Part shown: positions 1 to 8,363 of the stretch, one piece after another
Position numbering within the stretch: the stretch's first letter is position 1
How the letters are laid out: each line of letters begins with the position of its first letter
Source: Gemmatimonadota bacterium
Lineage (GTDB): Bacteria; Gemmatimonadota; Gemmatimonadetes; Longimicrobiales; Gaopeijiaceae
Direction: 5' to 3'
Length of the DNA stretch: 9,267 nt
NCBI GenBank assembly: GCA_018678395.1
Contig: JAHHMJ010000237.1
Span: 1 to 9,267, forward strand
Made by a program: the position numbers and the translations under genes
The notes under the pieces: model-generated
Database searches by the model: none
The model's input: only the letters and a program-made list of their open reading frames with translations
What the model was told of the DNA's origin: nothing

Positions 1-2
1 CG

Positions 3-212
3 GCCTGGCACTGGATGTTCGAGCGCGGCGCCACCTTTCTCGCCTACGACGTGCGCCTCCCGGTCGCAGATGCCGACTTCGCCGCGGCTGCCCTGCGTTG
101 GGCGTTCCTCGCCCTCGTCAGCCTGGGCGCTGCCTGGCTTCTGTCCGGCCTGATCGCCGCCTACCGTCGCACGTACCTGCGCACCGTCCGAAGTCCGACC
201 TCGGCTCCGTAG
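3..212 (+). CDS. C-terminal fragment of a membrane protein (5' end outside window)
   Basis: The frame is open from the window edge to a TAG at 210-212, so this is the 3' end of a longer gene and the ATG at 15 need not be its start. The visible 69 or so residues contain one strongly hydrophobic stretch, about LRWAFLALVSLGAAWLLSG, followed by a basic segment (AAYRRTYLR). This looks like a last transmembrane helix with a positively charged, probably cytoplasmic, tail. I do not recognise the family. The last 16 or 17 codons (from about 161) are read on the opposite strand of a decayed copy of the NHL-gene tail, so the present C-terminus may not be the ancestral one. Codon use resembles the neighbours. 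Confidence is good that this is coding and low for any function. Confidence 0.55.
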   Translation, partial: AWHWMFERGATFLAYDVRLPVADADFAAAALRWAFLALVSLGAAWLLSGLIAAYRRTYLRTVRSPTSAP

Positions 213-275
213 AGGTTGCCCTCGGCATCGGCATCGACCGCGACCAATGCTGTCCTCCGCGTGGATCCGGCATTA
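161..275 (-). pseudogene. Remnant of the 3' end of an NHL-repeat lipoprotein gene
   Basis: Read on the minus strand, this stretch encodes YGAEVGLRTVRRYVRR followed by a stop at 161-163. The intact NHL gene at 1666-2760 ends YGAEVGPRTVRKYVRR. The DNA of the two copies aligns without gaps for 66 bp from each stop codon with about 57 identical bases by hand count. After that, one 6-bp in-frame difference (an extra Asp-Ala codon pair here) precedes the shared GTCGACCGC-like sequence. Similarity is clear to about 236 and weak to about 275. No rest of a propeller lies upstream, because the M20 gene starts at 323. It is therefore a truncated duplicate, not a gene. It overlaps, in antisense, the last codons of the membrane protein gene. 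Confidence 0.7.
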
Positions 276-322
276 GGGTAGCCCCTCGACGAAACCCCGG
301 TCACCACGCCCCGCGACCCGAC

Positions 323-1657
323 ATGATCCGACTTCCGCGACTCCTCGACCGACGCCTCCTGGTGGGCCTTCTCGCCCTGGCGACTCTCGCCTTCTCCGCG
401 CCGCTGCACGGGCAATCCGCCGGAGACCTGCACGCGACCATCGATGAGCTCGCCGCCGCGGTGAACGACCAGGTCGTCGAATGGCGCCGCGACTTCCACG
501 CGAATCCCGAACTGGGTTTGCAGGAGGTGCGCACGGCGGGCGTCGTGGCGGACCATCTCCGCTCCCTCGGCATCGAGGTTACGACGGAGGTAGCCCAGAC
601 CGGGGTCGTGGGCGTGCTTCGAGGTGGGCGGCCCGGCCCGGTCGTTGCGCTGCGGGCCGACATGGACGGTCTGCCCGTCACCGAGCTCGCCGACGTGCCA
701 TTCGCGTCGAAGGTGCGAGCGCAGTGGCAGGGACGTGAGGTCGGGGTCATGCACGCCTGCGGGCACGACAACCACGTCGCGATTCTGATGGGTGTCGCGT
801 CGATTCTCGCCGAGATGAGGGAGGACCTTCCCGGGACCGTGAAGTTCCTCTTCCAACCGGCCGAGGAAGGGCCGGGTGGAGCCGCTCCGATGATCGAAGC
901 GGGCGTGATGGAGAACCCGACGGTGGACGCCGTCTTCGGGCTGCACGTCTTCCCCGCACCGTTGGGCACGATCATGTACCGACCCGGCGGGATGCTGGCC
1001 AGCTCCGACGGGCTTCGCATCGTCGTGCGCGGGGTGCAGACGCACGGTGCGCAGCCGTGGAGAGGCGTCGATCCGATCGTGGCGGCGGCCAACGTCGTCG
1101 TTGGGCTCCAATCGGTGGTGAGTCGGCAGGTCGACCTCACCGATTCGCCCGCCATCGTCACCGTCGGGTCGATCGAGGGCGGCAACCGCGGCAACATCAT
1201 CCCCGACACGGTGGTGATGGTCGGGACCATCCGGACGCTGAACCCGGACACACGCGACCTGGTGCACGAGCGGGTCACCCGCCTCGCCGAGAACGTGGCC
1301 GCCGCGCACGGCGCCGAGGCGGAGGTCTCGATCAGCCGGGGCTACCCGGTGACCGTGAACGACCCCGCGCTGACCCAGCGCATGGCCCCCTCGTTGGAGC
1401 GGATCGTCGGTGCGGGCGCGGTGGTCATGCCGCCCGTCACTGGAGCCGAGGACTTCTCGTACTTCGCGCAGGAGGCACCTGGTCTCTTCATCGGCCTCGG
1501 TGTCGCTCCGGAAGACCCGTCGCTCGTGCATCCCAATCACTCGCCGTACTTCTACGCCGATGAGCGAGCGCTACCGATCGGAGTGCGAGCCCTGGCGTCG
1601 CTGGCGGTGGACTTCCTGACGGCGACACCGGCGGCGGCCCCGGACTGGCTGCGCTGA
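323..1657 (+). CDS. Exported M20-family metallo-amidohydrolase
   Basis: The 444-residue product belongs to the M20D branch (IAA-amino acid/hippurate hydrolase, N-acyl-amino acid amidohydrolase), whose members hydrolyse N-acyl amino acids or related amides with two metal ions. The expected metal and catalytic motifs are present: HACGHDNH (Cys146, His148), QPAEEGPGG (Glu181, Glu182), the HVFP histidine (His208), TGAEDFSYF (about 373-381) and HPNHSP (His403, His406). The dimerisation insert lies roughly between residues 220 and 335. ATG 323 was chosen because it opens a good Sec signal peptide (RRLLVGLLALATLAFSA, cleavage near residues 28-31), whereas the open frame upstream is arginine-rich noise crossing the NHL remnant. 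No clear Shine-Dalgarno sequence precedes it. It is convergent with the NHL gene, with 8 bp between the stops. The export signal is less usual for this mostly cytoplasmic branch. The substrate is unknown. Confidence 0.93.
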   Translation: MIRLPRLLDRRLLVGLLALATLAFSAPLHGQSAGDLHATIDELAAAVNDQVVEWRRDFHANPELGLQEVRTAGVVADHLRSLGIEVTTEVAQTGVVGVLRGGRPGPVVALRADMDGLPVTELADVPFASKVRAQWQGREVGVMHACGHDNHVAILMGVASILAEMREDLPGTVKFLFQPAEEGPGGAAPMIEAGVMENPTVDAVFGLHVFPAPLGTIMYRPGGMLASSDGLRIVVRGVQTHGAQPWRGVDPIVAAANVVVGLQSVVSRQVDLTDSPAIVTVGSIEGGNRGNIIPDTVVMVGTIRTLNPDTRDLVHERVTRLAENVAAAHGAEAEVSISRGYPVTVNDPALTQRMAPSLERIVGAGAVVMPPVTGAEDFSYFAQEAPGLFIGLGVAPEDPSLVHPNHSPYFYADERALPIGVRALASLAVDFLTATPAAAPDWLR

Positions 1658-1665
1658 GGTCAGCC

Positions 1666-2760
1666 CTACCGCCGTACGTACTTGCGCACCGTCCGCGGAC
1701 CGACTTCGGCACCGTAGATGTTGCCCTCGGCGTCGACCGCAACGCCTTCGGCTCCGCTGGTGCCCGAGTTGTCCTGGTCGGGCTCCGGGTCGGGCACGAA
1801 GCCGGTCAACTCGAGCGTGAGGGCGTTGCCGATGAAGATCCCGCGCGGGACTCCGGGGTTGCGGCCCGCGTTGGATTCGGAGTCGGCGACGTAGACCATG
1901 TCGTCCGCCGTGATGAAGATCCCCGACGGTCGCCCCATGTGGGTGATGGTCTCGAGGTGGTTGCCCTCCTGGTCGAAGAGTTGGATCCGACTGTTGGCCC
2001 GATCTCCGACCCAGATGCGCCCGCTTGAGTCCATCGCCATGGCGTGCACGTCCTGGAACTGGCCGTCCGCCTCACCGGTCTCGCCCCACTCCATGACGAA
2101 CTCCCCGGTGGGCGACAGCTTGACCACCCGGTTGTTTCCACCGGCATCGTGTCCGTCGGCGACGAAGATGTGCCCGTCCGGAGCGACGACCATATCGGAC
2201 GGCTTGGCGAATAGGCCGGGTTCGGTGCCCGCCACACCTCGCTGTCCCAGCGTCATGAGCAGTTCGCCCTCCGGGCTGAACTTGTACATGACGTGACCCC
2301 ATCCTTCGGGGACTGCGGCGTAGCCCGTGGCGTCGGCCACCCAGACGCTCCCGTCCGGCTCGACGTACATCCCGTGGGGCCATGCGAACATGCCGGCGCC
2401 GAAGCTCGTGATGAGGTTCCCATCGAGATCGAACTGCATGATCGGATCGACGTCGCTGTCGACGCAGACGTTGGCACCGCACCGTTCACCCACCCAGATG
2501 CTCCGTCCGTCCGGCGCCGGGTAGATCGCGCTCACCGCCCCGAACTCACGGCCTGCCGAAGCCTGGCCCCAGGTGGAGTCACTTGCCTCGAAGGGGTTGG
2601 GCAGCTGGGTCGGGTCCACACTCGAGACGTCGACCGGCTCGGCGGCGGCGGTCTCGGCGGCGGTGTCGGCACCCGCGTCCTCGTAGGCCCCGCAGGCGGC
2701 GACGCCGAGTGCGAGAGCGAGGCAGGCGAGTCGGAACGGAGCGCGCGGGGCTGAACGCAT
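1666..2760 (-). CDS. NHL-repeat (PAL-like) six-bladed propeller lipoprotein
   Basis: The 364-residue product has a type II signal peptide with the lipobox VAAC (Cys23), then an Ala/Glu/Asp-rich tether to about residue 60, then NHL-type repeats. Visible blades include WPHGMYVEPDGSVWVADA (about 128-144), KPSDMVVAPDGHIFVADG (186-203), VHAMAMDSSGRIWVGDR (238-254), PSGIFITADDMVYVADS (278-294) and EGVAVDAEGNIYG (338-350). This fold is related to the lyase domain of peptidyl-alpha-hydroxyglycine alpha-amidating lyase, but enzyme activity is not shown. GERCGANVC (Cys94, Cys99), followed by PIMQFDLDGN, is typical of a large uncharacterised environmental clade, and the two cysteines could form a disulfide. 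The start is supported by GGAG five bases upstream on the minus strand. The likely location is an envelope membrane, facing the periplasm or the cell surface. The function is unknown. Confidence 0.9.
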   Translation of the reverse strand: MRSAPRAPFRLACLALALGVAACGAYEDAGADTAAETAAAEPVDVSSVDPTQLPNPFEASDSTWGQASAGREFGAVSAIYPAPDGRSIWVGERCGANVCVDSDVDPIMQFDLDGNLITSFGAGMFAWPHGMYVEPDGSVWVADATGYAAVPEGWGHVMYKFSPEGELLMTLGQRGVAGTEPGLFAKPSDMVVAPDGHIFVADGHDAGGNNRVVKLSPTGEFVMEWGETGEADGQFQDVHAMAMDSSGRIWVGDRANSRIQLFDQEGNHLETITHMGRPSGIFITADDMVYVADSESNAGRNPGVPRGIFIGNALTLELTGFVPDPEPDQDNSGTSGAEGVAVDAEGNIYGAEVGPRTVRKYVRR

Positions 2761-2882
2761 GGGGTCTCCGGGGTGGGCTGGCGGCGGGCGGATGGAGGCA
2801 TTTCGTGCCCGCGAGGGTATCCAGATCGACGCTCACCCCGCAAGGGACCTGACGGCCCCCTCGAACCCTTCCTCGATTCCGC
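2761..2882. promoter_or_regulatory. Divergent intergenic region between NHL and uup-like genes
   Basis: These 122 bases separate two divergently read genes, so promoters for both must lie here or overlap the coding starts. I see no convincing -10/-35 pair, operator palindrome or riboswitch; the base composition is as GC-rich as the flanking genes. The call rests on gene orientation only. Confidence 0.35.
2766..2769 (-). promoter_or_regulatory. Shine-Dalgarno for the NHL lipoprotein gene
   Basis: On the minus strand GGAG stands five bases before the ATG at 2758-2760. This is one of the few clear ribosome binding sites in the window and supports that start. Confidence 0.5.
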
Positions 2883-4708
<1,826 letters not shown>

Positions 4709-4712
<4 letters not shown>

Positions 4713-5125
4713 GTGCGCCGGGACCGGTCCTGCTCTACGACGGCCTCTGCGGTCTGTGTGATCGGACGGTGCAGATGGTGTTGCGGGCCGATCGACGGGG
4801 AGTCCTGCGGTTCGCCCCGCTCCAGGGCGACTTCGCGGCACACGTCTTCGAGCGGCACCCCGAGGTGGGCGCGGTCGATTCACTGATCCTCATCGAATCG
4901 GACGGGGCAGGGAGGGAGCGGGTGCGGCTCCGCTCGGATGCCGCGTTGGCCCTCGCCGACCATCTGGGGGGCGCGTGGCGGCTGGCCGGCGTTCTGCGGG
5001 TGGTTCCGGCCCCGCTCCGCGACGCGGTGTACGACCTCGTCGCCCGCACCCGCTACCGGGTCTTCGGTCGTCGCGAGGCGTGTCGGGTCCCGAGCCTGGA
5101 GCAGCGCGAGCGGTTCCTGGACTGA
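4709..5125 (+). CDS. DCC family thiol-disulfide protein (DUF393)
   Basis: The 138-residue product fits the DCC family, small thioredoxin-like proteins of unknown exact role. The defining motif is at the start: VLLYDGLCGLCDRTV, with Asp11, Cys14 and Cys17. A second hallmark closes the protein: YRVFGRREACRVPSLEQRERFL (about 116-137) with Cys125. Between them are FAPLQGD and a DSLILIE strand as expected. No signal peptide is seen, so it should be cytoplasmic. ATG 4709 overlaps the TGA of the uup-like gene as ATGA, which implies translational coupling; a further ATG ten codons upstream (4679) would add only a low-complexity extension inside the neighbouring gene. The partner or substrate cannot be told from sequence. 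Confidence 0.9.
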
Positions 5126-5216
5126 GCCCCCTCTCTTCGGCTCGCGCTGGACGGCGCCGACCCCGAGGTGCCACACTCGGATCAGTCCCACGCCTTCCCA
5201 CTCCGAGCCGCCGTCC
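5126..5216 (+). promoter_or_regulatory. Intergenic region before the exported amidohydrolase operon
   Basis: The 91 bases between the DCC gene and the amidohydrolase gene are the most likely place for a promoter of the downstream three-gene set. A short hairpin is possible (CCGAG at 5163-5167 with CTCGG at 5176-5180, 8-base loop), but no T-run follows, so a terminator is not supported. No promoter boxes or clear Shine-Dalgarno sequence are recognisable. Confidence 0.25.
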
Positions 5217-6743
5217 ATGAAGCCCTGCCCCCGAGTCGCACCCCGCACCGCCCTGCGCCCGTCCTCATCCCACCGTGGAGGGCTCCACCGCGGGATCGTC
5301 GCCGCGGCGGCCGCCGCCGCTGCCGCTGTCGCGGTCGTGGGCCTCGCGGCTCCTCCGCTCGCGGCCCAGTCCACCGAAGTCGTGGCGCTCGTGGGCGGGA
5401 CCGTGATCGACGGCACCGGTGCTGCGCCGCTGGTCGACGGAGTCGTCGTCGTGGACGGGGACCGGATCGTGTGCGCGGGGTCGCGGGACGCGTGCGCCGT
5501 GCCGGACGACGCCGAAGTGGTCGACGTCTCGGGCCGATACGTGACCCCGGGCCTCGTCGATGCCCACGTCCACTTCAGTCAGACGGGGTGGCTCGACGGC
5601 CGCCCGGACGGACTGACCGCCGAGGAGTATCCGTACGACGAGACGGCCGAGGCGCTGGAGGCCGAGCCGGAGCGCTGGGCGCAGTCGTACCTCTGCAGCG
5701 GGATCACGGCGGTGTTCGACGTGGGTGGCCACCCCTGGACCACGCGGCTGCCGGCCCGCTTCGAAGACGACCCGACGGCGGTCCACGTGCGCGCGGCCGG
5801 ACCGTTGATCACCCACGCCCGGGTCCCCGCTCTCCAGGTGGACGACGAGGTCTACACCTTCCTGCCGATGGGCTCGGCCGACGAGGCTCGCGAGAGCGCT
5901 CGGCGCGTTGCCGAGATGGGCGCGGGGGCGGTGAAGGTATGGTACCTGGGGGTTGGACCCGAACGTGCGCCGGCGATGGATGCGGCGCTGGCCGCCGTCG
6001 GCGAGGAGGCGCGGGCCGCGGGACTCGACCTGATCGTCCACGCGACGGGACTGCGTGAGGCGAAGGCGGCACTCCGCGCCGGCGCCTTCCTGCTGGTCCA
6101 CAGCGTCGAGGATCAGTTCGTCGACGACGAGTTCCTGGAGATGCTCGTGGCCGGCGAGACGATCTACGCGCCGACGCTCACGGTCGGCGCCAACTGGAGT
6201 CGAGCGATCTCGTCGGTCGTGCTCGACCGCGCGGCGGGAATCGACGACCCCAACGGATGCGTAGACGCCGACACGCGCGAGAAGGTGGCGGCGACGACGA
6301 TGCTCCGCGACGACATGAACTCGCGCCTGCTCGACGACGCGGAGTACGTGTATCGGCGCATGCGAGCGGCGGGGCGCTCCGAGGCGATCATGGCGGAGAA
6401 CCTCCGTCGGGTGCACGAGGCGGGGGGCGTGATCGCGACCGCTACCGACGCCGGCAATCCCATGACGCTGCACGGCCCCTCGATCTACGCCGAGTTGGAG
6501 GCGATGCAGGCGGCCGGTCTGACGCCGAGTGAGGTCATCACGCTGTCGACCCTGAACGGGGCTCGGGCGATGCGGAGGGAGGCCGACTTCGGGACGTTGG
6601 CGGGGGGGAAGATCGCCGACCTTCTGGTCCTCGGGCAGGACCCGACGCAGGACGTGCGCGCCTTCCGGACGGTCGAGCACGTGATGCGAGCGGGAGAGCT
6701 TCACTCCATGGCGGAGCTGGCGGCGGCCGCCGGGCGGCGATAG
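5217..6743 (+). CDS. Exported amidohydrolase, imidazolonepropionase-like
   Basis: The 508-residue product belongs to the amidohydrolase superfamily (Amidohydro_1), metal-dependent hydrolases of cyclic amides, peptides and related bonds. The N-terminal beta domain reads VALVGGTVIDGTG (56-68), then VTPGLVDAHVHF with metal ligands His117 and His119. GAVKVWY carries the likely carboxylated bridging Lys240. Further ligands are His275 (LIVHAT), His295 (LLVHSVED) and Asp411 (ATATDAG). The C-terminal LAGGKIADLLVLGQDP (461-476) is the standard return to the small domain. ATG 5217 was chosen because it is followed by a signal peptide with a basic start and an alanine-rich core (about 27-44) ending PPLAAQ near residue 51; the open frame upstream lies inside the DCC gene. 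It starts 91 bp after the DCC stop and probably leads the next operon. The true substrate is not identifiable; the known relatives include prolidase-like and arylesterase-like enzymes. Confidence 0.92.
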   Translation: MKPCPRVAPRTALRPSSSHRGGLHRGIVAAAAAAAAAVAVVGLAAPPLAAQSTEVVALVGGTVIDGTGAAPLVDGVVVVDGDRIVCAGSRDACAVPDDAEVVDVSGRYVTPGLVDAHVHFSQTGWLDGRPDGLTAEEYPYDETAEALEAEPERWAQSYLCSGITAVFDVGGHPWTTRLPARFEDDPTAVHVRAAGPLITHARVPALQVDDEVYTFLPMGSADEARESARRVAEMGAGAVKVWYLGVGPERAPAMDAALAAVGEEARAAGLDLIVHATGLREAKAALRAGAFLLVHSVEDQFVDDEFLEMLVAGETIYAPTLTVGANWSRAISSVVLDRAAGIDDPNGCVDADTREKVAATTMLRDDMNSRLLDDAEYVYRRMRAAGRSEAIMAENLRRVHEAGGVIATATDAGNPMTLHGPSIYAELEAMQAAGLTPSEVITLSTLNGARAMRREADFGTLAGGKIADLLVLGQDPTQDVRAFRTVEHVMRAGELHSMAELAAAAGRR

Positions 6744-6750
6744 GGCCCGG

Positions 6751-7542
6751 ATGCACGATTCTCGACTCGCCCGGACCGGCGTCCCGGTACGCGGCCTTCT
6801 GGTGCGCACGGTGCTGCTACTGTCGGTGGCGATACCGAGCGTCTCATCCGACGGGGTCGAGGCGCAGACGCCCGTCGAAGGAGAGCTCCGACAGTTCGTC
6901 AGCTTCACCTTCCAGCCGGGCCGCATGGGCGACGCCGTCACGCTGTACCGCGAAGAGGTCGTCCCGCTCTACGAGCAGGACTCTCACCTACTGTCCTTTC
7001 GCGCCTTCCGGGAGGCCGAGAGCCCCGTTCCCGTCGAACTCGTGGTGGTACGCGCGTTCCGGGGAATGGCGGGGATGGACGCTTCGGGAGGCGACCTGCG
7101 GGCGGCCGCGGAGCGGGCCGGCACGAGTGTCGGCGCGCTCTACGGGCGGATCGCGGCGTTCAGTACCGGTCACATCGACGAGTTCGTCGCCATGGTCCCG
7201 GAGTGGGGAAGCGGGGACCCCACGGCCTCACGGCTCACCGCCTTCGTCCGATTGCGCCTCGTGCCCGGGCTGCGGCAGGAGGCCGAAGCGGCCCTTGCCG
7301 AGCTGGCTACCTGGGAACGGGAGCACGGCATCGCGGTGGCCGCGGGGCGGTTCATCCTGTCGGATGGGTGGGAAGTGATGCGACTCGTGGGCTTCGGCGA
7401 CCTGGCCGAGTACGAGGAGTGGTTGCGGGCGACCGCGGAGACGCCCGCGGGAGCCGTTCTCCGGGCCGCGACCGTCGAGCGCAGTACGGCCCTTCTCGGC
7501 CCCATGCCGGAGTTGGAGCGAGACGGGAGTCGAGAGAGATGA
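6751..7542 (+). CDS. Exported protein with two probable dimeric alpha/beta-barrel halves
   Basis: I do not recognise a named family for this 263-residue protein. An N-terminal hydrophobic core (LLVRTVLLLSVAIPSV, about 16-31) ending GVEAQ near residue 39 looks like a Sec signal peptide. The mature part appears to hold two copies of one fold. RQFVSFTFQPGRMGDAVTLY (47-66), a helix and VPVELVVVRAF (93-103) form the first copy. RLTAFVRLRLVPGLRQEAE (161-179), a helix, then WEVMRLVGFGDLAEYEEWL (207-225) form the second. The pattern of strand, PG, helix, strand and then a D/E-rich helix resembles NIPSNAP/ABM-type ferredoxin-like barrels. AGGG five bases before ATG 6751 overlaps the upstream stop and may serve as ribosome binding site. 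It follows the amidohydrolase gene by 7 bp and overlaps the next gene by ATGA, so it should be co-transcribed with both. The barrel assignment is inferred from the strand pattern. Confidence 0.8.
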   Translation: MHDSRLARTGVPVRGLLVRTVLLLSVAIPSVSSDGVEAQTPVEGELRQFVSFTFQPGRMGDAVTLYREEVVPLYEQDSHLLSFRAFREAESPVPVELVVVRAFRGMAGMDASGGDLRAAAERAGTSVGALYGRIAAFSTGHIDEFVAMVPEWGSGDPTASRLTAFVRLRLVPGLRQEAEAALAELATWEREHGIAVAAGRFILSDGWEVMRLVGFGDLAEYEEWLRATAETPAGAVLRAATVERSTALLGPMPELERDGSRER

Positions 7543-8354
7543 CGGACACATTGCTCGCCTCCGGGCGGACTCGGTTGATCGACCGAGCCGCATTCCTGCG
7601 ATGGAGCCTCGTCCCGGGACTGGTCCTGATCACGGCCTGCGCCGGTGACAGCCCCGGTACGACCGAGCCTCCGGTCGACCCGATCGCACCCGACGCCGAC
7701 TTCACGGCGTCCCCACTGATCGGGCTCGCTCCACTCAACGTCACCTTCGACGGGTCCACCTCGGGCGCCTTCGATGGGACCATCGTCTCGTACGACTGGG
7801 ACTTCGGGGACGGGGCCACCGGCACCGGCAGTGTCGTACAGCACGGCTATGCGGAGCCAGGCCTGTACACGGTCTCGCTCACCGTGACGAACAACGTCGG
7901 CAAGAGCGACCGGGAGACGATCGACGACATGATCGAGGCCAACCGAACGCTGTGGCGGTTCGACGTCGACAAGCCCATCTACTACTCGGCGCCAGCGGTC
8001 GGGCTCGACGGCACCATCTACGTGTCCACAGGCATCCTGCTGCGCACGAACTTCGGGCGGGTCCACGCCGTGAACCCCGACGGGACCGAGAAGTGGACGG
8101 CGGACCTGGACCAGAACGTGCCGCCCCCCGACGGGACCGTGCGCGCCGAGAACAACGGTTCCTCACCAGCGATCGGGCCCGACGGCACCGTCTACGTCGT
8201 AGACCACCGCAACGTGATCTACGCGTTCGAACCCATGACGGGGGCGCGAAAGTGGACCAACAACGACTACGAGAGTGCACTCTCCTGGGCCGTGGGTCAG
8301 AAGACGCCGGCCATCGCCGCCGACGGAACGCTCTACGTGTGCGCCGACCACTAG
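7539..8354 (+). CDS. PKD/PQQ-propeller lipoprotein, 5' part, cut by in-frame TAG
   Basis: As read, this gives 271 residues. The N-terminus has a hydrophobic segment ending LVLITAC (lipobox ITAC, Cys34), so a lipoprotein is likely. Residues about 50-130 form a PKD domain (PDADFTASPLIGLAPLNVTF, WDFGDG at 87-92, GLYTVSLTVTN). PQQ-like propeller blades then begin: SAPAVGLDGTIYVST (150-164), SSPAIGPDGTVYVVD (208-222) and TPAIAADGTLYVCADH (256-271). The third blade stops in mid-motif at TAG 8352-8354, and the same frame continues at once with the missing half (LIALDPVDGSELW). The start ATG 7539 overlaps the previous stop (ATGA), and GGGAG lies nine bases upstream. The truncated product would have fewer than three blades and probably could not close a propeller. 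It is best read as the first half of one interrupted gene. Confidence 0.8.
   Translation: MTDTLLASGRTRLIDRAAFLRWSLVPGLVLITACAGDSPGTTEPPVDPIAPDADFTASPLIGLAPLNVTFDGSTSGAFDGTIVSYDWDFGDGATGTGSVVQHGYAEPGLYTVSLTVTNNVGKSDRETIDDMIEANRTLWRFDVDKPIYYSAPAVGLDGTIYVSTGILLRTNFGRVHAVNPDGTEKWTADLDQNVPPPDGTVRAENNGSSPAIGPDGTVYVVDHRNVIYAFEPMTGARKWTNNDYESALSWAVGQKTPAIAADGTLYVCADH
8352..8354 (+). other. In-frame amber codon inside a propeller blade
   Basis: The frame set by ATG 7539 is open to the TAG at 9156-9158 apart from this one TAG. It falls between YVCADH and LIALDPVDG, at the place where the preceding blade has YVVDHRNVIYAFEP. One C-to-T change would turn CAG (Gln) into TAG. Other genes here also end in TAG (for example 6741-6743 and 9156-9158), so amber is an ordinary stop in this genome. 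Confidence 0.8.
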
Positions 8355-8363
8355 CTGATTGCC

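Larger units (their letters stand above)
161..1742 (+). repeat. Imperfect direct repeat pair bracketing the M20 gene
   Basis: The arms are 161 to about 236 and 1666 to about 1735, in the same orientation. Both begin CTACCG and share CTGCGCACCGTCCG-like and GTTGCCCTCGGC blocks, with about 86% identity over the ungapped 66 bp (hand count). The right arm is the true 3' end of the NHL lipoprotein gene. The left arm is its truncated duplicate. The 1.4 kb between them holds essentially only the M20 gene. No transposase, terminal inverted repeats or obvious target duplication is visible, so this looks like a product of recombination, not an insertion sequence. Confidence 0.6.

Noticed and set aside
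161..1742. M20 gene as cargo of an insertion sequence or transposon
   Set aside because: No transposase, terminal inverted repeats or short target duplication is visible. The flanking repeats are NHL coding sequence.
4938..5216. Upstream extension of the amidohydrolase frame to an ATG at 4938
   Set aside because: The extension overlaps the DCC gene and is low-complexity. ATG 5217 is followed directly by a signal peptide, so the short form is preferred.
5265..6941. Long open frame on the minus strand across the amidohydrolase gene (also 161-1540 and 3648-4883 minus)
   Set aside because: They lie opposite genes with clear catalytic or ATPase motifs, and their translations are rich in Arg, His, Pro and Gly with no domain. 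They are typical antisense openness of high-GC DNA. Only the last 30 or so codons of the 161-1540 frame have meaning, as the NHL-tail remnant.
7203..7538. Upstream extension of the PKD-propeller lipoprotein frame
   Set aside because: It overlaps the double-barrel gene and is Arg/Gly-rich. ATG 7539 has a Shine-Dalgarno-like GGGAG and is followed by a lipobox.
8352..8354. Genome-wide reassignment of TAG to an amino acid
   Set aside because: TAG ends the amidohydrolase (6741-6743), the NHL gene (1666-1668, minus), the membrane protein gene (210-212) and the propeller frame itself (9156-9158) at sensible places, so it works as a normal stop.
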